Below are positions 10,651 through 21,393 of a DNA stretch of 64,000 bases, one piece after another (the first letter of the stretch is position 1; each line of letters starts with the position of its first letter). The notes below the pieces were generated by a model. The model saw only the letters and a list, made by a program, of their open reading frames with translations. It was not told where the DNA came from and did not search any database. Made by a program: the position numbers and the translations under genes. The stretch lies in contig CM054821.1 of assembly GCA_028984105.1 (NCBI GenBank), positions 21,313,090 to 21,377,089 of the forward strand, written 5' to 3'. This stretch comes from Lavandula angustifolia. Lineage: Eukaryota; Streptophyta; Magnoliopsida; Lamiales; Lamiaceae.

Positions 10651-11193
10651 CGGACTCCGGACTACCCTCAAAGTTCCGGGCCGATGCTACCGGCACCGCC
10701 CGCTATACTCGAATCGCTCACTACTTACACAAAGAACACATGAAGACACCCTACGAATTATGGAAAGGGAGAATTCCTTCTATCTCTCATTTTCATATTT
10801 TTGGTCGTCCTTGCTTTATTCACAATAATGGGAAAGATCAGCGAAGGTCTTTGATAGCAAATCTGATCAAGGAGTATTCTTAGGATACTCTCGAGTCAGT
10901 AAAGCCTTCAGAGTCTTTAACTATCGAACCCTTTGCGTGGAGGAAAGCCCTCATGTTGTTTTTGATGAGTTTGTTACTGAGAACACGAAAAATACAGAGA
11001 CAAACACTGAAGATGTCAGCAGCAAGCTACAGGATCTCGGGTCGACCGATAAAACGAAAAGATCCAAAGATTGTTGGGATGATGAGTCGACGATGAAGAA
11101 ATTCGGACTCAGCCAACAAGCGATGTAGCTGACCTGGTTGATTCTACTGAACAGAATCAACAACAGGTAACAACGGTCGATGAGGAAGCCCCA
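10651..11193 (+). pseudogene. Copia A integrase C-terminal part, frameshifted
   Basis: This joins the DDE core to RT. The conserved Copia block following the catalytic Glu is recognisable only by switching frames between 10650 and 10780. A short open frame at 10937-11128 (MEESPHVVFDEFVTENTKN) matches copy B at 44624-44319. The disruption coincides with a dense run of CCG/CGG where CAG/CTG is expected. Confidence 0.7.
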
Positions 11194-12416
11194 GTGGTAA
11201 CTGAGACCTCTACTGAGAATATAAACTCAGGGGGAACGATTAATGTTCCTGAGCTAAATGCCCCTGAACCTGGAAATTCAGTAGATCCTAACCTTCTTAC
11301 TAAACTACTGCAATCTCAGAACAGTACTACTGAAATGCCTAACACACCTACTGACTGTGCAGAAGTAGTATCAGAAGAAGAAGCCAGACTGAGACGTTCA
11401 TGGCTTGACGCTCATTCTTCAGATCTCATTATAGGAGATCCGTCAGCAACGATAAGAACTAGATCTCGATTGAGTCAAGGAGAAAGCTCACTCTATTCTT
11501 GTTTCTTGTCTACAGAAGAACCTCAGTCAATAGAGGATGCACTCAATGATGCTGACTGGATTATCGGCATGCAAGAAGAGCTGAACCAGTTCGTCAGAAA
11601 CGAAGTTTGGGAGCTTGTTGATAGGCCTAGACATCAGCATGTGATCGGTACTAAGTGGGTCTTCAAAAACAAGCGTGATGAAAACAACATCACCGTCAGA
11701 AACAAAGCTCGACTAGTTGCCAAGGGATACAGTCAAGCAGAAGGAATCGACTTTGATGAAACTTTCGCTCCAGTCGCAAGATTGGAAGCCATTCGTCTTT
11801 TCCTAGCATATGCAACGCATCAAGGATTCAAAGTATATCAGATGGATGTGAAGTCAGCTTTTCTGAACGCGTACTGAAGGAAGAAGTCTACGTGGAACAA
11901 CCACCTGGCTTTCAGCAGGGACATCAGGTGTACAGACTTCGGAAAGCTCTGTATGGGTTAAAACAAACACCCATGGCTTGGTACGATACCCTATCAAACT
12001 TTCTACTTCAGAAAGGTTTTCAGAAGGGGACAGTAGATCGCACCCTGTTCAACATAAAGTCAGGAGATGACATCCTACTGGTCCAAATCTACGTGGACGA
12101 CATCATTTTCGGCTTCAGAAACGAGACCATATGCCAGCAGTTCGAGAAGATGATGAAAGAGAAATTTGAGATGTCTATGATGGGAGAGATGAATTATTTC
12201 CTTGGATTTCAAGTGAAGCAATCACCTGAAGGAATCTTCATCAATCAAGCCAAATACACTCGCGATCTTCTCAAAAGATTCGGCTGCGACTCTAGCAAGC
12301 CAGTCAAGATCCCCATGAACACAAATTTTAAAATCGATCTAGACAAAGAGGGAGCTTCTGTTAACTCTACTGATTATAGAGCTATTATTGGTTCTCTATT
12401 ATATTTAACTAACTAG
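11194..12416 (+). pseudogene. pol: Copia A reverse transcriptase (one frameshift)
   Basis: The first frame (11194-11877) carries the RT N-terminus: NEVWELVDRPRHQHVIGTKW, KARLVAKGYSQ and FDETFAPVARLEAIRLFLAY, ending at QMDVKSAFLN. The second (11892-12416) continues EQPPGFQQGHQVYRLRKALY and YGLKQTPMAWYDTL, with the active-site YVDD at 12090-12101, then MGEMNYFLGFQVKQ. The break near 11868 is a small deletion where copy B reads through as FLNGVLKEEVYVEQ. Otherwise the RT motifs are complete, consistent with a fairly young element. Confidence 0.92.
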
Positions 12417-12419
12417 ACC

Positions 12420-13000
12420 CGACATAACTTATGTTGTAGGTGTATGTGCAAGATTTTAAGCGGATCCTAAGCGAAGTCATCTAGACTCAGCAAAGAAGAT
12501 TTTGCGCTATCTAAGAGGAACACCTGACGCTGGGTTATGGTATCCTACTGACGATAATCTTATACTGACAGGTTATTCTGATGCTGATTATGCAGGATGC
12601 GGGATAGATCAAAAATCAACTTCCGAACGTGTCGGTTCCTAAGCGGCAAGAGTCGATATCTTGGTTTTCAAAGAAACAACATTCAGTAGCAACGCCACTA
12701 CCGAAGCCGAGTACATGGGCTGCTGGAAGTTGCTGTGCCCAGATTCTTTGGCTTCGACAACAACTGAGAGACTATGGTATAAGTCAGGATGAAGTGCCCA
12801 TCTACCGTGACTCCACAAGTGCTATTGCAATCACTCGAATCCAGCTTCTCCATACGAGATGCAAGCACGTGGATATTCGACACCACTTCATCGGAGACCA
12901 TGTTGAGAAGAAGGATATCGAATGGAGAAAATCCATACCGACAAGCAAAGGGCGGACATACCGACCAAACCACTAGCCGAGAACGATTCGAGAGAACTAT
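12420..13000 (+). pseudogene. Copia A RNase H, frameshifted
   Basis: Pieces in different frames match the intact RNase H of copy B: the segment after LYLTASRPDITYAV, DADYAGC, a SWFSKKQHSVAT segment near 12657-12700, and QILWLRQQLRDYGI near 12735-12780. CTG and CAG positions of copy B appear as CCG, CGG or CG here (for example, copy B has ACTGAAGCTGAG where copy A has ACCGAAGCCGAG near 12705), moving the frame repeatedly. Confidence 0.75.
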
Positions 13001-13751
13001 CGGTTGAACTAGGTCTACCGGATCCTACTTGAATCATATCGTAGAAGACAACTACCGACAAGTGCCATCAATTGGTATCAAGTGTAGGAACCAAGATGAC
13101 AAGGTCGGATGATCGCATGATGATTGATCGGGAGAATCATACTGCATACGCAAGGGGGAACGTGGTCATCAGCACGTAAACCATCCTCCTTAACCTTAAC
13201 GGTAACCAGCTGATCGTAAAAGTTCAGCTGAAGAGGTTTGCGTAGTATTTTTTACTTAAACTTTTTTCAGAAGCATGCTCGCATTGATTATATCAGTCGC
13301 TTGCACTCAGTAGTTAATGAGCATTTATTTCCCGCCATTAATCTTTAAGGATGAGTCAGTAGGAAACCGTTCTTATTCAAAGTAACTCGTCTTTAATGCT
13401 GTCTGCAGCGCATTTAATGCATGTCTTCTCACTTACCTTTATTACGCATCATCCTACGTGGGTCTATGGTAGAGGTGGCTAAGTAATCATTCCTTTTATA
13501 ACATCTAATCTGAGCCGTCGATAAAAATGATAGATTAAAACCCAGCCGTCCGATCTAAACGGCTAATCACGCATATCTTACAAAATCTTTCATCTTCTAC
13601 CATTTCCTCACTTTTCGCCATTTCCGAACTTAGAGCTTCTTTTTCTGCGAATTCAGTTTTCTCCCCAAAATCATAAACTGCTTTGCATCTGCATATTTCA
13701 AGCTCTAAATATTACGGTAATGTATTAAATCGTGCTTAAAACTCATACTGA
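13001..13751 (+). other. Non-coding linker between pol and the 3' extra frame
   Basis: There is no open frame of note. The stretch is AT-rich and carries direct remnants shared with copy B (near 41700-42660). It probably holds sequences for expression of the downstream frame. Confidence 0.45.
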
Positions 13752-13795
13752 CTAATTCTATTTTCAAGTGCTAACGAGTTTTGTTGCAGATACTC
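13752..13795 (+). promoter_or_regulatory. Putative 3' splice site ahead of the extra 3' frame (copy A)
   Basis: GTGCTAAC (branch-point-like), a T-rich tract and TTGCAG lie just before the ATG at 13796. Copy B has the same arrangement at 41721-41676 on the minus strand. Conservation in two copies suggests a subgenomic spliced mRNA. The donor was not identified. Confidence 0.5.
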
Positions 13796-14974
13796 ATGGC
13801 GACGATACAGACCCCCGCGAACATCGAAGAAATCATCCTCTCGCGCATACAGTTCGAACCCACCATGGCCTTTCGCCAAGTGGATATTCCGTATCTAGAG
13901 GAGGTTTTTGATGCTCTGGAAGAATCGGGCCTAGACGCTCTTGTTACAAGGCAACCGAGAGCCTATCTTCCCAGGCAAGTTACAGAGGTCTTCTACAACT
14001 GGAGGACTCTAGACTCAGGAGCCGAAGTCTCTAGCTTTTCATACATGAAAGAGATCGATTCCCTCTCATGGGACGCCAATATTCATGAGTTCAACATTCG
14101 AGATGCTCTCGAACTGGCTTTCGATCTGACAGATGAAGGTATTTCTTCGGTTGGTTACAAGGAGAAGGAGATTAATGCCTATGTGCAGAAGTTCTGTGGT
14201 AGGAAGGACATAGCCTTCAAGACCGCTCTGCCGAAGAATTTGTTGCTACCGAGATACCGGGCGCTCGCTTATATCGTTTCTCATATCTTAACAAGCTCAG
14301 CCGGATCGTATGATCAGCTTTCTAAGCCGAAAATCCAGCTGATGATGATTATTGACGATAGAGTCTGCGTCAATTGGACGGACTACTACTTAGCCGAGCT
14401 GAGGGCTCAGGCTCAGAAGTTTACCGCTCTACCCACTGGAGAGAGGAGGCTCGCCAGTATGGGTAAACTGTTGTTTGGGACGAAGATGTCCGTTATGATC
14501 GAGCAAAGAGTCTCGAGGAGCTCAGCTTTTGCTGACTCCAGGTACTTCGACAGCAAGCTCATCAAGTTTAAGACCAGAGCCGCTGCTGAGAAGTCAGTCG
14601 GGCGAGGGCCGCCTGAGCCGAAGAGGGTCGTATCAGACCTGCCCCCTCGCATTGACCCGCCGAAAAGGAAGAGGCTGACAAAGACTGGACCTTCTGAGGT
14701 CCCAGTGGAACAAGCCAAACCAGCCTCTCCCCCGCCTCCTCAGGAAGAACAAATTCTTGACTCGGACACCGGCATTGAGGGTGCCACGTTGAAGGACAAA
14801 GTCCAAGTCATCAGTTCTGAGGAACTCAGTCGGACATTCCAAGATCCGACGAGGAGACATCCTCCGAGTGGACTACCTTCCACTCCACTCGTCTCCGTGC
14901 TACGCCTAAAGTCCATGATCGATTCCGTAAATCGCCGAGCACTCGGACCTAGTGAGGATAGCCATAAGGGCTAG
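13796..14974 (+). pseudogene. Extra 3' frame of Copia A, N-terminal domain
   Basis: The ATG at 13796 (MATIQTPANIEEIILSRIQF) is preferred over 13781 because it follows the acceptor-like TGCAG and aligns with copy B. The first 270 residues form a globular, conserved domain (segments PRAYLPRQVTEVFYNWRTL, GYKEKEINAYVQKFCGR, LPKNLLLPRYRALAYIVSHI, then KLLFGTKMSVMIE). It resembles the plant domain annotated as a putative transposon protein and found 3' of pol in some retroelements. A Lys/Pro-rich linker follows (SPPPPQEEQILDSDTGIEGA). Copy B continues uninterrupted, whereas here the frame degrades from about 14830. No signal peptide or membrane segment was seen, so env-like describes position only. 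Confidence 0.7.
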
Positions 14975-15229
14975 GATACGATGCTACCGAGGTTCCTAAG
15001 TTGGGACATTCTCGAGGACATGATCAAATCTCGGTCGGCCTCTATCCCTACTCGCCGAAGAGCAAGATTTGCGATCGGCCATTGATTTTGGGGAACCAAC
15101 TGACCTTGCCTACTTCGAGGACCCGAGGGCTCGCGATGCTATACCTTCTCGGCCGCGCACCTCGGTCCCGGCGACGGCCCTTCGCCTCCATCTCATCTTG
15201 ACAACGATGATGACAAGGATGATGATGAG
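14975..15229 (+). other. Scrambled portion of the extra 3' frame
   Basis: Copy B encodes continuous protein across the equivalent segment (about 40550-40250). Here it is readable only in fragments, for example an IDFGEPTDLAYFEDPRA stretch near 15077-15130. CGG/CCG triplets are over-represented and CAG/CTG almost absent. Confidence 0.6.
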
Positions 15230-15994
15230 ATGGATCGAGCACCACCCAAGGATGCGGAATGGGAGGTTCTGCGCGAGGGTTCTACTCCCCGCGAAAAGGG
15301 CCAATCACCACCACCTGCTACATCTGGTGAAGCCCAGGTTGCCTCGAAGCCAAGTCGAGTGCAGCAACTCGCATCATCTGAGCAGAGGCTCGGAACCAGT
15401 TCTTATCAGATACAACCTATAGGTTCCGTGTCCTCGAAGTCGGTCAACAGAGCTATTAGACGCCAAGGCGAAAAGAACCGTCTTCTCTCGAAAGACGTTC
15501 ACATTAAGTGGGCTCAGTATATGAAAGCTCAGACGGAGAGCATCAACCGACTTGCAGAAGGGGTCGAAAAAGTCTCAAAAGCTCCTACTCCACAGATTAA
15601 TATTCAGGAGATAGTTGAGACAACCCTCGCAGCTCAGAAGGCGGACTTAGCCACCCAGAGTCAGCAGCTCTTGATCACTCAGCAGAATATCTTTGCTGAG
15701 CAGCTGACTAAGGGGCTAGCGGCTGTCCAAGCCACAATGGATGAGAGGAATAAAGTTGCCACCACCAGTCTCCAATCTGCCATTACTCAACAGGCTGCGG
15801 CACTTAAACTCATCCAGAAGGAGATCACAGACTCCCACGATCAATCTCTGCTGAAACTCCGACAGGAGTCAGCCGCACAACTCAGATTATTCAGAGAAGA
15901 TCAAGTGCACGACTGGGATAAATACTGTGATCTGGTCAAGGACTTCGAAGCCACTGCCACTCAAATCAAAGACCTCGTCTACAACTTGGAGTAA
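15230..15994 (+). pseudogene. Extra 3' frame of Copia A, central coiled-coil part
   Basis: The open frame contains SSKSVNRAIRRQGEKNRLLS and a long Gln/Ala/Leu-rich alpha-helical stretch (IQEIVETTLAAQKADLATQ, then AALKLIQKEITDSHDQSLL) that should form a coiled coil over residues 95-245. It is collinear with copy B at about 40060-39450. The frame stops at 15992-15994 (YNLE then TAA), while copy B continues further, so this is one block of a longer protein and not a separate gene. Confidence 0.65.
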
Positions 15995-16398
15995 GATGTT
16001 TAAGCCATCCGCACTCACCTCTCCCAGGCTGATGATGCCAAAAAGGGGGAAGGAGAAGTTAAGACTGAAGATCTTGAGGCGGAACAGGCTGAGGTCCAGA
16101 AGAGCCCAGAAGTCCAAGAAATTAATAAGGGGGAAGGTACTTCTACTCAGAGGGAAGGAACCAGCACTGTACCTCAAGCAGAAGGTTCAGCCACCCAGGC
16201 TGGACCTAGTTCAGCTGTGCACCTATCTCATCCGCTCAGCACATCGAGGAAATTGCTCGATTCCTTGATGAACAAGAAGAAGAAGAAGAGCCACAACAAC
16301 TGCCACCGCAAAGGCTGGGGAAGGAGATTACTACTGAAGCCACTCCATCTTCCCCAACGCCTAAATTCAAAACCAAGGCGGAGCAGGAAGCCTATGAT

Positions 16399-17277
16399 TT
16401 GAGAGTTGCTCAACAGCTGCAAGACAAGCTGGATCATGAAGAAGCAAAGAAAGGCAAGAAGCCTAAGAAACTGATTGGTAAAATTGCCAAACGCAAGGCT
16501 AAGCAGCTGGTGGACGAACAGAAAAAGAAAGCTCAGGAGGAGCTATCCAAAGCCCCCACCACTGCAGTCCAGCTGACAGCTCAGGGTCACTACACGCCTT
16601 ATCTTACATCCGAACAGGAGGCTGAGGACAAAGCCACCTGGGAGGCGACGCTGAAGGGACTAAGTCTCCGGAGAGGAGATGCTAGGACAGCGGCCCTCGG
16701 AGAGAAGAAGAGATTAGCTGACTTGGCTAAAATGATTAGCCTATCTCAGAAGCCAGCAGCTGATCCAAGGAAGCAAATTCCACGGGGTTCCAAGTTTAGG
16801 AGGGCACCTTATATCAAGAAGCCTATCCCTCATGTGGACAAGTGGGTGCCAGCCGAGCTTAATGAGCAGTGGGAGGAACTTAAAGAAGATTTTATCAAGG
16901 GATACTATATGTGGGGTATCTATCCTACTGACAGACCAGCTGACCAATTCTTTGATGAGCTTATTTGCCGATTTGATTTGGAACTCAGAGATCAGCTTCG
17001 TCAGATCATGGAAAGAGAGAAGATACCTTTCAAAGCTCCAGCGTTCAGAAGAATCCCTCCTCCCCGGACTACTCGCGGCGTGCTGTGCACAAAAGAGATT
17101 GAGAGAGAAGTCGAAGAAGCTGCTTATCACCTCTGCCTGAACTTTGACCATCCTACTGATCACAAGGAAATCCAGGTCCTGAGAGCCAGAATCTACAAGT
17201 ATTATTACCTGGACCCTCCGGCTGATAAGTCTGAACAGTTTAAGAAGCGTACTCAGAGATTCAGACGTCATCAGTGA
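16399..17277 (+). pseudogene. Extra 3' frame of Copia A, C-terminal part
   Basis: The 292-codon frame begins in a Lys/Glu-rich stretch (QQLQDKLDHEEAKKGKKPKK). It then holds a conserved C-terminal region including EQEAEDKATWEATLKGLSLR, VDKWVPAELNEQWEELKEDF and REKIPFKAPAFRRIPPP, ending RFRRHQ before TGA. Copy B (39088-38165) matches throughout, including the end. The Lys-rich segment could be a nuclear targeting or nucleic-acid binding region. No recognised enzyme motif was seen. Confidence 0.65.
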
Positions 17278-17596
17278 TCTTGCTTTCCTTGTCTTCCTTT
17301 TGTAAGAGTGATAGAAACTTGTACTCTCTTGATCATATTTATAACAGTTTCTATTGCTTGCCAGACAATTACTCATTGTCTCATGGCTTTTGTTTGTGTT
17401 TTTCACAACTGATCACTAAGTGATCTGACACACTCACATAACCGTTTATCTGATTTTGCCTATCTCTCGCCTACTGACTTGATGTTTAACTGATCACCTT
17501 GATTGTATCTTCAGATATATTAGGGGGATATTATTGTCAGTAGATTAGCTTTCCTTTCCTTATTGTTTTAGAGTGGAGGTTTTGGCATCATCAATT

Positions 17597-17606
17597 AGGG
17601 GGAAAT
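17597..17606 (+). promoter_or_regulatory. Polypurine tract of Copia A
   Basis: AGGGGGAAAT directly abuts the 3' LTR (TG at 17607). It primes plus-strand DNA synthesis. The same tract lies beside the corresponding LTR of copy B (37870-37879, minus strand). Confidence 0.85.
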
Positions 17607-19151
17607 TGTTGGGTTTTGAGCCGGTAGAGGTACTCAGCTATCTAGTGGTTAAAAGAATATTGGGGGAAATCATAGTAGTACTATGGAATTGAAGATCCCA
17701 AAACCCAGCTGATATCAGTAGTGCAGTGTGTCGATAGGATTAGACGATGTATAGGTTAGACTTATTTTGTTTTGATTATCTTTTTGTCTAAGTCCTGTAC
17801 GGGGTAAACTGTTGGATTGATCTTCTGACGAAGTTACTCTCCAGAACCCCACGTCATCAATGTAAGAGCTTGCGTTCTTCACCAAGCCGATGATCTTCAC
17901 CTCGAGAGGAGACAACCCATCACCGATAAGATATCAACATAAGAACATAATGCAAAGCTCGACCTTCGCAGCCATCACCGGTGACCCACTGTGAGCCTTA
18001 TCGCCTTGTCGCCCGACTCACCGAAGAAGACAGAGACTCGTCTTGAGTCTATCTGTATCCGACAGAAAGCGACCCAATCGTAAACATCTTTTCGAAGTTC
18101 AGCAGAAGATCATACGAGGATGTGGAAAAGTCAACTCTATCTCTGACACATTCTCACCTACCACAAACCTCGACCAATGAGACGCCGACAACGCTTTGAC
18201 CTGCTCTGAACAACTAAAGCCTGCTCTCATGTACAGTATTAACTGCCCTGCTGCAACAATTCGAATTTATGGCCGTTTTCTTTGGAAGCTTGTGACACGT
18301 GGCATCATCTTCTCCAACGGACATATGCCTGCTCACAACTATAAATAAAGAAGAAATCCGAGCTCCACGCACGGGATTCATAAGGGAAAAAGCTCAAGCT
18401 CAAGAACACTCTAGCGAACTCAACAGATTATACAGAGAAGAACTTGCTTTCATAGAATATTTGTAGTTCTTCTCTCTAGAGTATTTAGATTCCTTTCTTC
18501 TCTAGACTAAGCTCATTGCCAAATTTATAGTTTAGATTTCGAAGGAGTTCACTTTTAGTTAATTGTTCTTATTGTAAGAACTCCTTCTTAGTTGGAGATT
18601 ATCCCCTCCCTTTCGAACTTAGGTTTGAATTGTAAAGTCGCTAAGAACTATAACTTAGAAGGATCCGTCCGGACAGATAGCATACCTTGCCGAGACTTGC
18701 TCGAATAATCAACAAGTTCTCTCGCCAAGTCGGGACCGTGGACGTAGGATCTTGCGTATCCGAACCACGTTAAACTGCTTGTGTTATTTACTGTTTTATT
18801 GCATATCATACAAACCGCTCAAAATCATATGTTTGCATAAAACGTATTTTAAAAGCACACAGCCAAAAGAATTTATCTTGCGAAAACACGTTTTCAACTG
18901 AGACGAATCTCCGGGCCCTATACACTTATCCGCACAACGTCTCCGACCGGAGTTTCAACGACCGACTAAAGTCGGTAGGGAGAGCTCGAAGGGCCGACAC
19001 ACTCGACCCCGTGATCGAAGGTTACTATTTGACACTTGTTCATCGGTTGCACCAAACAATGCGGTATGCCCTTCTGGTTTGAGAAAAAGAAACTGTGATC
19101 AGGTGTATTCACCCCCCCCCTCTACACCTGACTATCGTCTCCAGACCAACA
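17607..19151 (+). repeat. 3' LTR of Copia A
   Basis: TGTTGGGTTTTGAG...CCAGACCAACA. It is nearly identical to the 5' LTR except for clusters at 18660-18750 and 18945-19080, where CTG/CAG of the 5' LTR read CCG/CGG or CG. Confidence 0.93.
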
Positions 19152-19815
19152 ATATATATATATATATATATAATCTTCTAATTGCCCCAAGGACAAAAAG
19201 GGTGTTTGCGATAGCTTAAACTTTTTTTAAGTTCTTAAATTAATGAGAAGTTGGTAAAAATAGCTTATTAGAGAATTTGAGGGATGTTTGCAAAAACTAC
19301 TTAAAAGTAGAAAAAGTTGAAAAAATAGTGTTTGCAAACATTTTTAATCTAGTAGCTTATTTTGAAGTGTAGTATCAAAAAGTCTATTTCGTCCCTATGA
19401 TTAAAATAATGATATATACAATATTTGTTATTTTATTAATTTAGCTTGACTTGTATTAATTTTAATAACCTTACTACATTTCATCTTTTATTTAATTTAA
19501 GGTGTATTACTTTTTAAACTTAATACTATATTCATAATATATTATTAGTTTCCAGAAAATTATTGTTTACATATATATCAATACTATTAATGATGGTAAA
19601 CTCACCATTTAATATTTACACATGTTCAGTTAAATAAAACAATTAAATTAAAAATATGTGCAACTACCTTCTACTTACAAAAATCACATAACATTTATTA
19701 CTAGTTTAATTCTCCAACCACCGTCACAAATCTTCCTCTTTAACAGAATAGAAAATGCAAATTGGATAGAGAAGTTTCACATCCATTTACAAGAGTTTAC
19801 AAGAGCAACACTCTG

Positions 19816-20193
19816 TTAGCAACAATGGTTTCTTTTTTCATGATCCCATCCTAGTCCAGTTTCATTTCTGAGAAGTGTTTTCCAGTCTTTCCACTTCCTT
19901 TTTAGAGCATCCCAGTAGTTCTTCATTTGAGTTCTATTGTACTCACGGTTTGCAGCTAAATTAAATTTCTCAAGAACATTATCCCACCCAGCTGCGCTTA
20001 AATGGCTGCCAGGTCGATTTCCCTTCCTTACCTCATCAACACACAAAGTAATGAATAACATGTCCGCTGCCTTATCCCAACTTGCTGGTTCAACATTTTT
20101 CGGTTTGTGACGCCCTTTCTCATTTGTAGCTTGAGTAGAAGTTTGAGAATTTTGTTGAGGAAGATACTCTGGATTTCTCATTATTGGTCTCAT
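19816..20193 (-). pseudogene. Myb/SANT-like domain protein fragment
   Basis: From the Met at 20193 the minus strand encodes about 126 residues with a Myb/SANT-like (Myb_DNA-bind_3 type) trihelix: WDKAADMLFITLCVDEV, SAAGWDNVLEKFNLAANREY and YWDALKRKWKDWKTLL, then GLGWDHEK. The regularly spaced tryptophans are the family mark. Proteins of this type are the second ORF of PIF/Harbinger transposons and also domesticated plant proteins. An acceptor-like TTATAG directly precedes the ATG, so an upstream exon may have existed. The frame ends soon after GLGWDHEK, where family members usually continue, so it is probably truncated. Confidence 0.65.
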
Positions 20194-20790
20194 ACCTATA
20201 ACTTTAATATGAATTAGGGAAAAAGAAGTGCAGTTCAAAGCAAAGATGTGATTTTATCACCATGCTAAATTCACACTACATATAGATTGAGGATTTTTAT
20301 AGTCCAAGGCAGAGAAAGGGACTACAGTCTGAATCAAGAAAGACAAACATGTGAAAACTCAAACCGAAGATAAGCACAAGCAACCATGCCGTATCAAAGA
20401 ACAAAGGAGACAACGCAAGATCACTACTCAAACACCAGCAAATCTCTGCCCACCCCTAAACATAATAGGAAGATCATGTATTCATGCTCTGTCTAGCAAT
20501 CAATAAAAGGACAATATAATCTATGCATTCGACCATACCTTCAATACATTACAAATATCAGAAAATACTCTGATATTCTTCCAACAATTAATAATCAATT
20601 GTAAAATTTACTTTATGTTAGGCATAAGAGATATAATTGAATATAATTCTCTTCTTTCAACTATTCCACAAAGTAGCAAACAATTCACCCTGTCATGGTT
20701 TAGATTCAAGCCATTTATCACTCTAAAATAAGTATTTCTTTTTGTGAAAATGTAAGTTTCACTGACGAAAAAGATTTCAGAAAATAAAGC

Positions 20791-21122
20791 ATAAGAGATG
20801 GAATTGATGTTGAATTCTTTGAACATACAAATAAATGAAAATCTTACCTCAATTCATAAAGGAATTCTGGAAGATTTGCACTAGAAATATGCAAGGGTTT
20901 TCCTCTTTTGAATACGAGCAGTACTAGAGGAAGAAGAGGAGATTTTCTTTATTCAATAAAGAATAAGAGATGGAATTGATGTTGAATTCTTTGAACATAC
21001 AAATAAATGAAAATATTACCTCAATTCATAAAGGAATTATGGAAGATTTGCAGTAGAAATAGACAAGGGTTTTCTTCTTTTGGTACGAGCATTTCTAGAG
21101 GAAGAAGGGAAGATTTTTCTTT
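20791..21122. repeat. Two-copy tandem repeat (172 bp)
   Basis: ATAAGAGATGGAATTGATGT starts at 20791 and again at 20963. The two units, which include GAGGAAGAAG near their ends, are about 90% alike. The repeat lies inside the TIR element. Confidence 0.85.
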
Positions 21123-21393
21123 ATTTAACTTTAAATTATCAGATCCCAAATCAGTAAGGTTAATTTGGGGTTATTTAATTTTGAGTGGGGTTAAAATTGT
21201 CCAACTACAACTTCTCTAAAATAACCAAATTGCCATAATCTCCTTAAGTTGGGTTGGAGCAACTTATGAAACTTCAACTTATTTAACTTAATTTTAGATA
21301 ATTTTTGCACTTTTAATCTTAACAAACACTCTTTTTGCAGCTTCTCATTAAATTAAGTTGTAAGTTACAACTTAAAAGTGGTTGCAAACACCC

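Larger units (their letters stand above)
5759..19151 (+). mobile_element. Full-length Copia retrotransposon A (13.4 kb)
   Basis: Bounded by TGTTGGG...CCAACA LTRs of about 1.53-1.55 kb and a 5-bp ATATA duplication. It has a tRNA-iMet primer site just inside the 5' LTR and the tract AGGGGGAAAT just before the 3' LTR. Order inside: gag, coiled coil, protease, integrase, RT, RNase H (Copia order), then a further reading frame of about 3.5 kb. The gag coiled coil, the extra 3' frame and the large size suggest a Sirevirus-like lineage; that is inferred from architecture, not from a tree. Several frames are broken, many at patches of CAG/CTG replacement. Copy B (36259-50393) and the solo LTR at 34376 are close relatives. 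Confidence 0.95.
19200..21393. mobile_element. 2.2-kb TIR DNA-transposon derivative carrying a Myb/SANT frame
   Basis: The end GGGTGTTTGCGATAGCTTAA and the inverse of AAGTGGTTGCAAACACCC match over about 60 bp, including TAATGAGAAG. The element contains one Myb/SANT reading frame but no transposase. The termini and the Myb frame fit PIF/Harbinger. No clean TTA/TAA or 8-bp target duplication is visible, so the superfamily is uncertain. Confidence 0.6.

Noticed and set aside
13796..17277. Calling the Copia extra frame an envelope gene
   Set aside because: No signal peptide, membrane segment or fusion-like region is visible; position alone is not enough.
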